A stretch of 10,958 bases of DNA from UBA8231 sp964512165 (GTDB lineage Bacteria > Latescibacterota > UBA2968 > UBA8231), in the NCBI GenBank assembly GCA_964512165.1, contig CAZEHQ010000159.1, positions 1 through 10,958 on the forward strand, given 5' to 3'. The notes beneath the pieces are model-generated. The model did no database searches. It saw only the letters and a program-made list of their open reading frames with translations, and was not told where the DNA came from. Position numbers and translations under genes: made by a program. Position 1 is the first letter of the stretch. The number at the start of each line of letters is the position of its first letter. This document shows, in pieces, positions 1 to 8,008 of the stretch.

Positions 1-715
1 ACATGTCGCCGCCGCTGACGACCACGTCCTCGATGCCGGGCGTTCGGCGGATGTAGTCGAAGGCCTGCTCCCAGCGCTCGCGGCTGACCCCGAAGTGGAC
101 CTTGTCCACGCCGGCGGTGTCGAGACCCACGGAGTAGGAACGCGTGCAGAACCGGCAGTACACGGGGCAGGTGTCCAGAGCCAGGAACAGGGCCCGGTCG
201 TGGTAGCGGTGCGTGAGTCCGGGCACGGGTGAATCGGCCTGCTCGTTGAGGGAGTCGAGGGCCAGCTCCGGGTGGTCGGCCTCGTGCCGCGAGCCCAGAG
301 GGAGAAACTGGGTCCGGACCGGATCGACATCGGGCGCCGACCAGTCGACGAGGGAGACCAGGTACGGCGAGATGCGCAGGCTCATGGTTGATCGGCGCAG
401 GCCGGCTTCGACGTCGGCGTAGAACGCCTCGGAGACGAGGCCGCCCAGAACCTGGCGCAGCTTCTGGAGGCTGGACACGCAGTTCCGGCTCTGGAACCGA
501 TGATCGTGGAACTCGTCGGCACCAAGACCGGCGTAGGCGGGGATCCTGCGCCAGTACTCCCCGTCGAGGAGGTCGCGGTGAGACTCGTCGAGAGCAGCGG
601 CAAGGGCCGACGTTTCGGCGCAACCTTGTCCGCGGGGCCGGGTACCGGTCAGAGAGGCCGGGTCATGGACCTCTTCGGGAGCCGCCAGGGGGCGGCCTGT
701 CCCTTCAACGCGCAT
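1..715 (-). CDS. kamA: KamA-family radical SAM aminomutase (lysine 2,3-aminomutase-like), C-terminal part outside window
   Basis: Seen: the first 238 residues. A leader of about 50 poorly conserved residues is followed by a segment typical of this family (residues 118-180, including PVPGLTHRYHDRALFL), the radical SAM cluster motif CPVYCRFC with C183, C187 and C190, and the SGGD strand motif at residues 234-237. Known: KamA enzymes use a [4Fe-4S] cluster, S-adenosylmethionine and pyridoxal phosphate to move an alpha-amino group to the beta carbon, usually of lysine. Substrate cannot be fixed here because the PLP lysine and substrate-binding residues lie beyond the edge. The ATG at 715 is the only ATG before the conserved core; an in-frame stop lies about 20 codons upstream. 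It has no strong Shine-Dalgarno. It starts 34 bp after the peroxiredoxin gene on the same strand, so co-transcription is likely. EpmB (the EF-P lysine mutase) is an alternative, but the CTRSY context fits KamA better. Confidence 0.85.
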   Translation of the reverse strand, partial: MRVEGTGRPLAAPEEVHDPASLTGTRPRGQGCAETSALAAALDESHRDLLDGEYWRRIPAYAGLGADEFHDHRFQSRNCVSSLQKLRQVLGGLVSEAFYADVEAGLRRSTMSLRISPYLVSLVDWSAPDVDPVRTQFLPLGSRHEADHPELALDSLNEQADSPVPGLTHRYHDRALFLALDTCPVYCRFCTRSYSVGLDTAGVDKVHFGVSRERWEQAFDYIRRTPGIEDVVVSGGDM

Positions 716-749
716 CTGCTTGGCCTGGGCCTTGGGAAGGTTCCTGCGA

Positions 750-1214
750 CTACAAGGACTCGAGGCAGGCCTTCACCGCCTCGAAGTCGGGCAGAACCTT
801 GGCGTCATCGGAGACGGAGGCGTAACGCACGGTCCCCTCCTTGTCGATGACGAAGGCCGAACGCTTGGCCACGCCGACCATGCCCAGCAGATCGTCGTAC
901 CGGGCACCGTAGGCGCCGCAGACCTCCCTGTTGAAATCGCTCAGCAAGGAGATGGTGATCCCCTCCTGCTCGGCCCAGGCCTTCTGCGCGAAGGGGCTGT
1001 CGACGCTGATGCCGAGGACCTCGGCGTCGAGGGCGGAGTAGGCGGAGATCCCGCGGGAAACCTCGCAGAACTCCTGTGTGCATACGCCGGTGAAGGCCAG
1101 GGGCACGAACAGGAGGACGACGTTTCGGCCCTGGAGGGAGGAGAGGGTCACCTCCTCCAGGTCCGTGTTCTTCAGGGTGAAATCCGGAGCCGGATCACCA
1201 GGATGGATCGCCAT
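750..1214 (-). CDS. Thiol peroxidase, BCP/AhpE-like peroxiredoxin
   Basis: A 154-residue thioredoxin-fold peroxiredoxin that reduces hydrogen peroxide or organic hydroperoxides in the cytoplasm. The active-site loop PLAFTGVC carries peroxidatic C45 with T42. C50, five residues on in CTQEFC, sits where the resolving cysteine lies in BCP-type enzymes. R118 in KRSAFVID fits the conserved active-site arginine, and C99 and C150 are further candidate resolving or structural cysteines. The length is normal for the BCP/AhpE group. The ATG at 1214 was chosen because AAAAGGG (1221-1227) lies 6 nt upstream and the protein then begins MAIHPGDPAPDF, a standard start; an in-frame TTG at 1244 would add ten residues. 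It lies between the superoxide dismutase and aminomutase genes, so it would consume the peroxide made by the dismutase. AhpE-like 1-Cys chemistry rather than BCP 2-Cys chemistry remains possible. Confidence 0.93.
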   Translation of the reverse strand: MAIHPGDPAPDFTLKNTDLEEVTLSSLQGRNVVLLFVPLAFTGVCTQEFCEVSRGISAYSALDAEVLGISVDSPFAQKAWAEQEGITISLLSDFNREVCGAYGARYDDLLGMVGVAKRSAFVIDKEGTVRYASVSDDAKVLPDFEAVKACLESL

Positions 1215-1220
1215 GGCAAG

Positions 1221-1227
1221 CCCTTTT
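1221..1227 (-). promoter_or_regulatory. Ribosome binding site deciding the peroxiredoxin start
   Basis: AAAAGGG on the minus strand, 6 nt before the ATG at 1214. It favours this start over the TTG at 1244. Confidence 0.6.
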
Positions 1228-1234
1228 CTCGTGA

Positions 1235-1251
1235 GGCGGCTCAAGGCCGCC
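1235..1251. other. Perfect GC hairpin between sod and the peroxiredoxin gene
   Basis: GGCGGC, five nt, GCCGCC: a six-pair stem. It lies 7 nt upstream of the peroxiredoxin Shine-Dalgarno and after two further GC-rich inverted repeats that follow the sod stop (1261-1295). No T-run follows on the minus strand, so it is not a standard intrinsic terminator. It could act as an RNA-processing or 3'-end stabilising stem separating expression of the two genes. This is inference. Confidence 0.4.
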
Positions 1252-1295
1252 GATGGGTGATCGCCGGGAACCCGGGCGGGCTCCCGGCGCCGGGC

Positions 1296-1910
<615 letters not shown>

Positions 1911-1956
1911 GGAAGTCGTCCTTTCGTGGAGGTTGTCGGGTTGTATTCAGGGAGCT

Positions 1957-2325
1957 TCAGTGCTCGTACGCTTCGAGTGCGGCGCGAAGGGCGTCCTCGG
2001 CCAGAACCGAGCAATGGACCTTCATCGGCGGCAGTCCGCCGAGGGCCTCGACCACGTCCCGGCGGCGGATGGCGCGCACCTCGTCGAGGGTGGCGCCGGT
2101 GACCATCTCGGTCAGCCTCGAGCCGGCGGCGATGGCGGCCGCGCATCCAAAGGTCTGGAAGCGCGAGTCGACCACCCGGTCCCGGTCGATGGCCAGATAG
2201 AGGTGGAGAACGTCTCCGCAGGCCGAGTTCTCCGCTTTGCCGACGGCGTGAGCGTCCTTGAGAACGCCCACATTGCGGGGGTTCCGGTAGTGGTCGAGGA
2301 CGGTCTCGTTGTAGGCTTCCGACAC
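1957..2325 (-). CDS. IscU/NifU-type iron-sulfur cluster scaffold
   Basis: A 122-residue IscU-fold scaffold on which [2Fe-2S]/[4Fe-4S] clusters are assembled before transfer to apo-proteins. The three cluster cysteines are C36 (SACGD), C61 (TFGCAAAIA) and C105 (LPPMKVHCSVLAEDA). D38, whose equivalent tunes cluster lability in IscU, is present, and the N-terminal YNETVLDHYRNPRNVG motif is typical. The start is the GTG at 2325, with AGGA 9 nt upstream. A TTG at 2412 would add 29 unrelated residues and lies upstream of the predicted transcription start, so it was rejected. No cysteine desulfurase, HscA/HscB or ferredoxin gene is adjacent, so this is an isolated scaffold gene. It heads a cluster with sod, a peroxiredoxin and a radical SAM enzyme, suggesting Fe-S supply or repair under oxidative stress. 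Confidence 0.93.
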   Translation of the reverse strand: MSEAYNETVLDHYRNPRNVGVLKDAHAVGKAENSACGDVLHLYLAIDRDRVVDSRFQTFGCAAAIAAGSRLTEMVTGATLDEVRAIRRRDVVEALGGLPPMKVHCSVLAEDALRAALEAYEH

Positions 2326-2353
2326 GGAGGAGATTCCTGATCGAAGTGGCAGG

Positions 2354-2382
2354 AATGTACGGGCCCGGCGCCCCCCTGTCAA
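2354..2382 (-). promoter_or_regulatory. Sigma-70-type promoter for the iscU-like/sod/peroxiredoxin/kamA cluster
   Basis: On the minus strand a perfect -35 TTGACA (2377-2382) is separated by exactly 17 nt from TACATT (2354-2359; four of six consensus -10 bases). The predicted transcript starts near 2347, giving a leader of about 22 nt before the GTG at 2325, which contains the Shine-Dalgarno. The spacer is very GC-rich, which may slow open-complex formation. Confidence 0.65.
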
Positions 2383-2389
2383 ATTGCAG

Positions 2390-2403
2390 GTGACGATCGT
2401 AAC
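2390..2403. promoter_or_regulatory. Near-perfect palindrome just upstream of the -35 element, possible operator
   Basis: GTGACGATCGTAAC: the central ACGATCGT is perfectly self-complementary, and the flanks pair except for one position per arm. It begins 8 bp upstream of the TTGACA box, around -50 relative to the predicted start, a usual place for an activator. No known regulator box was recognised. Confidence 0.35.
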
Positions 2404-2415
2404 TCCAGTCAATTC

Positions 2416-2428
2416 AGCATGTTATGCT
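2416..2428. promoter_or_regulatory. Short inverted repeat AGCAT-GTT-ATGCT
   Basis: Perfect 5-bp arms around a 3-nt centre, in the only AT-rich stretch between the unknown gene (ending at 2456) and the scaffold gene. It is about 75 bp upstream of the predicted transcription start. It may be a second regulator site or chance. Confidence 0.25.
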
Positions 2429-2455
2429 ATGTACACGAGAGCCCCGAGGCGCCTT

Positions 2456-2773
2456 CTATGCCTGCAGGTCGATGCTGCCGCCCCCCCCCTCCTTCCAGTG
2501 TCGCCGGGCGAGCTCCACCACCTCCCACATCAGGTTCTCCCGGCCCACCTTCTCGGCCAGTTCCTCCAACCGGAGCCGGCGCTGCTCGTCGGAGACCGCA
2601 CCCATGGAGGTCAGCATCGTCAGGTGCAGCAGCAGCCCGGTCCGCAGCAGCGCCCGGTTCATCTCGGCCAGGCTCGAGGAGCCGGAGGCCTCGAACTGCT
2701 CCATGACGGCCTCGTAGAGCTCGGCCAAGTCGCCGGCGAGGAAGGTCTCGACCCTGAACTGCTTCTCCATCAT
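2456..2773 (-). CDS. Small helical protein of unknown function
   Basis: Not recognised. The product is about 105 residues and looks almost entirely alpha-helical and soluble, with no cysteines, no transmembrane span and no signal peptide. A charged N-terminus (MMEKQFRVETF) is followed by a helix rich in Leu/Glu, a short Ser-rich turn (ASGSSS), a hydrophobic helix (ALLRTGLLLHLTMLTSMG) and a charged C-terminal helix ending in a four-glycine stretch. The ATG at 2773 was chosen; AGAGAG lies just upstream. A GTG at 2797 would add eight residues, and a second ATG is the next codon. The four glycines are encoded over a nine-G run (2481-2489), a possible slippage site. It stands alone: 151 bp after the response regulator and 130 bp before the scaffold gene. 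Reading-frame integrity and high-GC coding pattern support a real gene, but function is open. Confidence 0.6.
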   Translation of the reverse strand: MMEKQFRVETFLAGDLAELYEAVMEQFEASGSSSLAEMNRALLRTGLLLHLTMLTSMGAVSDEQRRLRLEELAEKVGRENLMWEVVELARRHWKEGGGGSIDLQA

Positions 2774-2814
2774 CGCTCTCTGCGCGGTTGGAGGCACTGC
2801 GGCGGGAACCCCGC

Positions 2815-2843
2815 TAAGAAGGCGTGAGGGGGACCAGCGTCAA
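2815..2843 (-). promoter_or_regulatory. Weak candidate promoter for the small unknown gene
   Basis: TTGACG (2838-2843), 17 nt, then TTCTTA (2815-2820) on the minus strand, about 40 bp before the ATG at 2773. The -35 is good and the -10 poor. The 2774-2924 gap otherwise shows only GC-rich repeats, including a 14-bp G6-CG-C6 palindrome at 2892-2905, and no clear terminator for the upstream operon. Confidence 0.25.
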
Positions 2844-2924
2844 GGTGCGAGTCCCGCCCGGGGCCTGGATTTGTCGAGAACGCACCGCAGCGGGGGGCGC
2901 CCCCCCACCTTGCCGCGCAGAAGG

Positions 2925-4342
<1,418 letters not shown>

Positions 4343-4346
<4 letters not shown>

Positions 4347-5779
4347 AGGATCTCCCCCCCGACCCGGCTCTCGGCGTCGTAGTTGACCGGCAGGTCGAGG
4401 CGGAACACGGTGCCTCGGCCGACGCGGCTCTTGACCCGGAGGTCGCCGTGGTGGGCCTGGGCGATCCGCTGGGCGATGGCGAGACCGTAGCCGTTGCCCT
4501 GGCTCCGGGTGGTGAACCCCGGATCGAAGACGTGGTCGATCACGTCGGCGGGGATGCCCGGCCCTGAGTCCTCCACCTCGATGAACACCCCGTCGACGTC
4601 GAAGCCTACGCCGACGGAGACCTCCCCCGGCGAGTCCTTTCCGGCGACGGCCTGGATGGCGTTGAGGCACAGATTGGTCACCGCCTCCCGGAGCAGCCGC
4701 TCGTCCGCCTCGATCCGCGGCACCCCCTCCTGGACACGCATCCCCAACGCGACCTGCGTGTCGGCGCCGAGGGCTTCCACCACCCGGCGGGCGACCCGGG
4801 CGGGATCGACCAGGCCGGTGACGACCCGGTCGGGCGTCATGGCCGACAGATAGCCCACCCATTCCTCGTAGAGGCGGCCGTGCTCCTGCTCGATCTGGCG
4901 CAGCTCCTCGGCCGCACCGTCCTCGGCAGGCAGCTTCCGGGTCAGCCGCCGCAGCCGGCTGCCCACGATGCCGATCAGGTTCTTCAGCTGGTGGCCCTTG
5001 GTGTAGAGGCCGCGATAAGCCTGCTCCCGCCCCAGCTCGACCAGTTCCTGGGACAGACGGGCGAGCACATGGGGGACCCGCTCCTCGAACTCCTCGACGA
5101 TGCGCGCGTACTCGGCGGCCAGCTCCCGCGGCGGGATGCGCTCGACCAGGAGGCGGGCGAGGTTGCCGCAGGCGGCCCGGAGGTCCGGGTCCAGCTGCAG
5201 GGCCACCTTGAACTCACCGAGGGCGCCGAGGGGCTCGAAGCGCATCAGGAGCTGCCCCAGGCTGTTGTGCCCGACGGCGGAGAGGGGGTTGACGGAGAGG
5301 CCCTGGCGGTAGGCGGCGATGCCGCGGGCGACGTCGCCGGGGTCGTCGCCCTCCGCGTAAAGTCCGCCCAAGGCGAAGCAGACACGGTCGCGGCCGGCGG
5401 CGAGGCTGGAATCGTCGGCGTCGGCGGCCAGGACCTGCCGGAGGTGGGAGATGGCCCGCCGACGCAGATCGCCGCGGCGGCCCTTGCCGGCGTAGTACTG
5501 GGCGAGCTGGAACCGCGCCTCCAGCCAGCCCTGGCCGGAGGCCGCTTCCAGGTCCTCCACGCCGTCGGCCTCGGCGCCCTCCTGCAGGTGGCACATCCCT
5601 CGAAGGAAGAGCATCTCGCCGGCCTCGCGCCCGTGGGGCCGTCCCGAGGCGGGATCCAGGGCCCGCTGGAGGATCTCGCGGGCCTCGGGATGACGGCCCT
5701 GGCGGAAGAGCCGGCGCCCCTCTTCCAGAGCCCGCCGGCCGACCGAGGCCGCGGAGGTCACGACTTCAGCAGTCTCCAT
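4343..5779 (-). CDS. Soluble TPR-containing sensor histidine kinase
   Basis: A 478-residue histidine kinase with no transmembrane span or signal peptide, so cytoplasmic. Residues about 15-235 form TPR-like helical repeats (for example AREILQRALD, LGALGEFKVALQLDPDL), expected to bind a protein partner. The dimerisation helix follows with phosphoacceptor H263 in GHQLKN. The ATPase domain has the N box (NLCLNAIQA, about 369-377), G1 DSGPGIP (404-410), F box FDPGFTT (418-424) and G2 GNGYGLAI (428-435). The H box resembles NtrB-like kinases of the HisKA type. The next gene is its likely response regulator, with a 4-bp overlap. The ATG at 5779 lies inside the preceding 48-residue gene (22-bp overlap); a GTG at 5761, overlapping that gene's stop as GTGA, would remove six residues and is a plausible alternative. 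Inference: the TPR part senses PspA or the small membrane proteins encoded upstream. Confidence 0.94.
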
Positions 5780-5904
5780 CCGCCCCAGAGGAGGGCGGCG
5801 ACGAAAGCGACCGAGAGAATCGACCAGAGCACTCCCAGCAGCATGTCCAGGGCAAGGACGACGCCCACGGCCAGCAGGGCCGCCCCGAGTATTCTGACAA
5901 GCAT
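5758..5904 (-). CDS. 48-residue membrane protein in the psp-like operon
   Basis: The product begins MLVRILGAALLAVGVVLALD and ends WGGWRLLKS. It is almost wholly hydrophobic apart from Arg near each end, the final Lys and one Asp at residue 20, consistent with one long or two short membrane helices. The start is well supported: GAGGAGG (5912-5918) lies 7 nt before the ATG, and the start follows the previous stop by 12 nt. Its last 22 bases overlap the kinase gene. No family was recognised. Psp and Lia operons often contain tiny membrane proteins (PspD, PspG, LiaI), and this fills a similar place, but no homology is claimed. The position directly before the kinase suggests a role in sensing or in controlling kinase translation. 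Confidence 0.75.
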   Translation of the reverse strand: MLVRILGAALLAVGVVLALDMLLGVLWSILSVAFVAALLWGGWRLLKS

Positions 5905-5916
5905 GATCGCGCCTCC

Positions 5917-6327
5917 TCAGTGCGCGGGGGTGCGGTCGGCGGCGGCGGGCGCGCCTTCCCGCTCCCAGCGGTCCATCTTCTCGCTCAACGCGATCATCAC
6001 GTCGAGGACGTCCCGGGTGCGGGCCTCCACCTCGTCCAACCGCCTGGCGATGTCTCCTTCGGCCAGGGCACCCTTCGCCCGCGACCTCCGGTCCTCCAGA
6101 TGGACATGGATCCAGTAGCCCCCATTGAGCAGGAGGCCGAAGAGCGTCAGCAGGACCATGGCCCCGAGGGCATCAGCGAACCAGCTCGAGACTCCGAACC
6201 CCCCAGGGGGGCCATGGAATCCGTCCCAGGGGAGGTGGATGAATGCGGGGAAGGCTCCCACGAGAAAGCTGAAGACGAAAGCGGCTCCCAGAAGCAGGAG
6301 GACCCCTGCGAAGATCCCGACGAGCAT
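5917..6327 (-). CDS. Two-span membrane protein with PspB-like C-terminal tail
   Basis: 136 residues. Hydrophobic spans at about 3-25 (GIFAGVLLLLGAAFVFSFLV) and 50-72 (ALGAMVLLTLFGLLLNGGYW) flank a Pro/Gly-rich loop. A charged helical region follows (residues 77-136), with a heptad-like stretch RRLDEVEARTRDVLDVMI and the tail DVMIALSEKMDRWERE. The same 16-residue tail occurs in the next upstream gene. The arrangement of an N-terminal membrane anchor plus a cytoplasmic coiled coil ending near an aromatic-acidic motif recalls PspB; this is resemblance, not proven homology. The start is the ATG at 6327, one base after the preceding TAG, with GGAGGGAG overlapping the end of the previous gene. Likely role: membrane partner for PspA or for the TPR kinase. 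Confidence 0.82.
   Translation of the reverse strand: MLVGIFAGVLLLLGAAFVFSFLVGAFPAFIHLPWDGFHGPPGGFGVSSWFADALGAMVLLTLFGLLLNGGYWIHVHLEDRRSRAKGALAEGDIARRLDEVEARTRDVLDVMIALSEKMDRWEREGAPAAADRTPAH
5957..6003. repeat. Direct repeat copy 1, encoding the shared tail
   Basis: A 47-bp segment matching 6378-6424 at 45 of 47 bases, both in the same orientation and frame. It encodes DVMIALSEKMDRWERE in the downstream of the two membrane-protein genes. Confidence 0.9.
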
Positions 6328-6328
6328 T

Positions 6329-6685
6329 CTACTCCCTCCCCCCGGCGGCGGCCCCGTCCGGGGCCCGGGACACACCCTCCCGCTCCCAGCGGTCCATCTT
6401 CTCGCTCAGGGCGATCATCACGTCCTGCGTGTCGGTGAGACGCCGCTCGATCTCGGTGAGGCGGCGGTCCAGCCCCGGGGGCTCACCGGCTGATGCGTCG
6501 TCACCCGGGGCCTCCGGACGCGTCCTCCCGGCCTTGCCCCTGGCGACGTGGGCCACGCTCGCGGCGAGGATGATCACGGCGGCGATCGCCATGGTCGGAG
6601 AATCGCCCACCAGACCAAGCAGCAATATCGTCAGGCCGACCCAGAGCCATGGCGTGGGCCAGTGGAAAATCGTCGGAATCCTCAT
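6329..6685 (-). CDS. Small two-span membrane protein with the same PspB-like tail
   Basis: 118 residues. Two adjacent hydrophobic spans (about 11-27 WPTPWLWVGLTILLLGLVG and 31-48 MAIAAVIILAASVAHVA) are followed by a basic, Pro/Asp-rich linker and a helical tail LTEIERRLTDTQDVMIALSEK that continues to MDRWERE. The tail is shared with the downstream neighbour, but the membrane parts differ. The ATG at 6685 has AAAGGA 10 nt upstream and follows the previous stop by 25 nt; the downstream gene starts one base after its TAG. It occupies the place of PspB/PspC in classical operons, but I see no PspC domain. Likely a membrane partner of PspA or of a signalling protein; function inferred from context only. 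Confidence 0.82.
   Translation of the reverse strand: MRIPTIFHWPTPWLWVGLTILLLGLVGDSPTMAIAAVIILAASVAHVARGKAGRTRPEAPGDDASAGEPPGLDRRLTEIERRLTDTQDVMIALSEKMDRWEREGVSRAPDGAAAGGRE
6378..6424. repeat. Direct repeat copy 2, encoding the shared tail
   Basis: A 47-bp segment matching 5957-6003 at 45 of 47 bases; the two differences are adjacent (gg here, ac there). The flanking sequence diverges at once on both sides. Confidence 0.9.
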
Positions 6686-6710
6686 GGGGCGCAGTCCTTT
6701 CGGGGCTGTC

Positions 6711-7172
6711 TCACAAGGCGGAACGTTCGCCTCTCGACGAGTAGATGACCTCGGGGAAACGGTAGCTCATGACCCCGGCTTCGTTGACCTCGATCTCCAC
6801 GAATCCGCCATCGGCCAGGCCCCGCAGAATCGACTCGGTCTCGGCGGCGGTGAGACCGGTCTCGACGGCGGCCTCGATGACCGTGAGCCGGCCGAAGCGC
6901 TCGCGCGCCAGCCGCAGGATGCGGTTCTCCATGCGCCGGGCGCGGGCCTGCCGGGCGGAGGCGGCGAGGCGGCCCGAGCAGAACCAGGCCGCGGCCCCGA
7001 GGGCGAAGACGGGGACCCCGATGGACAGCGGCTCCTGCCAGTCGTCGTGGTCGATGCGCTGACCCATCCCGTAGAGGATGAGCCCCAGGCCCGCAGCCAG
7101 GAGCAGGACCGACCCCGCCCTGAACAGCAGGGATCCCGCGCGCCGGAGCCATCCCTCCAAGGGGGTTCCCAT
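6711..7172 (-). CDS. Membrane protein with cytoplasmic winged-helix domain
   Basis: 153 residues. Two membrane spans (about 15-36 FRAGSVLLLAAGLGLILYGM and 49-66 LSIGVPVFALGAAAWFC) are followed by a basic Arg/Ala segment and a C-terminal domain (about 83-145) with a winged-helix pattern: RILRLARERFGRLTVIEAA, then a recognition-like helix TAAETESILRGLADGGFV, then a wing EIEVNEAGVMSYRFPEV. A membrane-tethered DNA-binding or protein-binding regulator is possible; many such winged helices act in protein contacts instead. The ATG at 7172 was chosen because GAGGGAG (7181-7187) lies 8 nt upstream; a GTG at 7181 overlaps that site and would have none. It follows pspA by 13 bp, so it is co-transcribed and probably coupled to PspA function. 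Confidence 0.82.
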   Translation of the reverse strand: MGTPLEGWLRRAGSLLFRAGSVLLLAAGLGLILYGMGQRIDHDDWQEPLSIGVPVFALGAAAWFCSGRLAASARQARARRMENRILRLARERFGRLTVIEAAVETGLTAAETESILRGLADGGFVEIEVNEAGVMSYRFPEVIYSSRGERSAL

Positions 7173-7185
7173 CCGTCTCACTCCC

Positions 7186-7881
7186 TCACGCGCTCCCCGA
7201 AGCCTGCTCGCGCTCGCGCAGGAGCCGGTCCTTGAGGGCTCTCAGTTCATCTTCCACCGCCGCCGTCCGGTCCATGTCCCGCACGCGCCGCTCCACCTCG
7301 CCCAGATCATCGGCGACCTCGGCGTGGGCCTCGGCTTCGGCCTCGCTGTTCTCCACCCGCTGCTCGAAACGCTCGAAGCTGGAGAAGGCATCGTCTCCGA
7401 GACCGTGCATCGACTGCGCCAGGCGCTTGCGGGCTTCGGCAGCCCGGTGGCGGGCCATGAGAGTACCCTGGCGCGTCCGGGCCTCTTCGAGCTTGCCCTT
7501 CAGCTCCCGCAGTTGCTCGCGCAGCTGTTCCGCCGTGCGGCGGCTCTCCTCCAGGGCCGGCGCCAGATCGGCGGCGGCCTGTTGCAGGACCGCCCGGCGC
7601 TCGAGGGCCCGCCGGGCCAGGTCGTCCTCGCCGGCTTCCACGGCGCGCTCGGCCCGCCGCTGCCACTCCTCGCACTGGGCGGCGCGCTCGTCGTGCTGAC
7701 GTTCCAGCCGCTTCTGGTTGGCCACGGCCGTGCCCACCGAGGCGGTGGCCTTGTTCACCGCCTCCTCCATCTCGCGGATCATCTGCCGGATGAGCTTCTC
7801 GGGCTCTTCGGCGCGGTCGAGGGCCTCGTTGATGTTGGACCGCAGGATGTCTGCCATGCGCGCGAACATGCCCTTTGCCAT
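7186..7881 (-). CDS. pspA: Phage shock protein A (PspA/IM30, ESCRT-III family)
   Basis: A 231-residue PspA-family protein, close to the family length of about 220-230. It begins with the amphipathic helix that binds stressed membranes (MFARMADILRSNINEALDRA), followed by EEPEKLIRQMIREMEEAV, which is typical of PspA, then long charged coiled-coil helices to about residue 155 (including LMARHRAAEARKRL), the FSSFERFEQRVENSEAEAEA stretch, and a C-terminal helix DELRALKDRLL. Known: PspA and IM30/Vipp1 polymerise on the inner membrane and limit proton leakage; enterobacterial PspA also inhibits PspF. Overall pattern is closer to PspA than Vipp1, as it lacks the extra C-terminal helix of Vipp1. It is the first gene of a seven-gene minus-strand operon that also encodes a kinase/activator pair, and has a sigma-54 promoter about 90 bp upstream. 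Confidence 0.96.
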   Translation of the reverse strand: MAKGMFARMADILRSNINEALDRAEEPEKLIRQMIREMEEAVNKATASVGTAVANQKRLERQHDERAAQCEEWQRRAERAVEAGEDDLARRALERRAVLQQAAADLAPALEESRRTAEQLREQLRELKGKLEEARTRQGTLMARHRAAEARKRLAQSMHGLGDDAFSSFERFEQRVENSEAEAEAHAEVADDLGEVERRVRDMDRTAAVEDELRALKDRLLREREQASGSA

Positions 7882-7963
7882 CGGTCGTCTCTCTCGTAGC
7901 CTGGGTTGTGGAAAACTAACCCTTCCGTGCCTCCCCCTCCACCGAGGGGTCCGGGATCTGGCT

Positions 7964-7977
7964 TCTTGCCTGCAAGA
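7964..7977. repeat. Inverted repeat over the sigma-54 -12 element
   Basis: TCTTGC-CT-GCAAGA: six-base arms with a two-base centre, overlapping the TTGCA box of the pspA promoter. A protein bound here would block polymerase, but part of the symmetry is imposed by the promoter motif. Confidence 0.3.
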
Positions 7978-7986
7978 GGGGTGCCA
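7971..7986 (-). promoter_or_regulatory. Sigma-54 (-24/-12) promoter of the psp operon
   Basis: The minus strand reads TGGCACCCCTCTTGCA: a complete -24 TGGCAC and -12 TTGCA, with GG and GC separated by exactly 10 bases, as sigma-54 requires. Transcription should start near 7960, giving a leader of about 80 nt before pspA. Known: such promoters are silent without an AAA+ enhancer-binding protein, and one carrying the GAFTGA loop is encoded by the last gene of this operon. Confidence 0.9.
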
Positions 7987-8008
7987 GGAAGCGGGAGGTA
8001 CTTTCCTT

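Noticed and set aside
1..715. EpmB (EF-P lysine 2,3-aminomutase)
   Set aside because: The sequence around the cluster motif (CPVYCRFCTRSY) and the long N-terminal region fit KamA better than the CRYCFRRH pattern I recall for EpmB. The missing C-terminus leaves a little doubt.
2892..2905. Perfect G6-CG-C6 palindrome as a terminator of the psp operon
   Set aside because: There is no loop for a hairpin and no T-run on either strand. It is more likely compositional.
4347..4862. N-terminal extension of the response regulator to a 645-residue protein
   Set aside because: The added segment is low-complexity Arg/Gly/Pro sequence read out of frame through the kinase gene. The GTG at 4346 has a Shine-Dalgarno and begins directly at the receiver domain.
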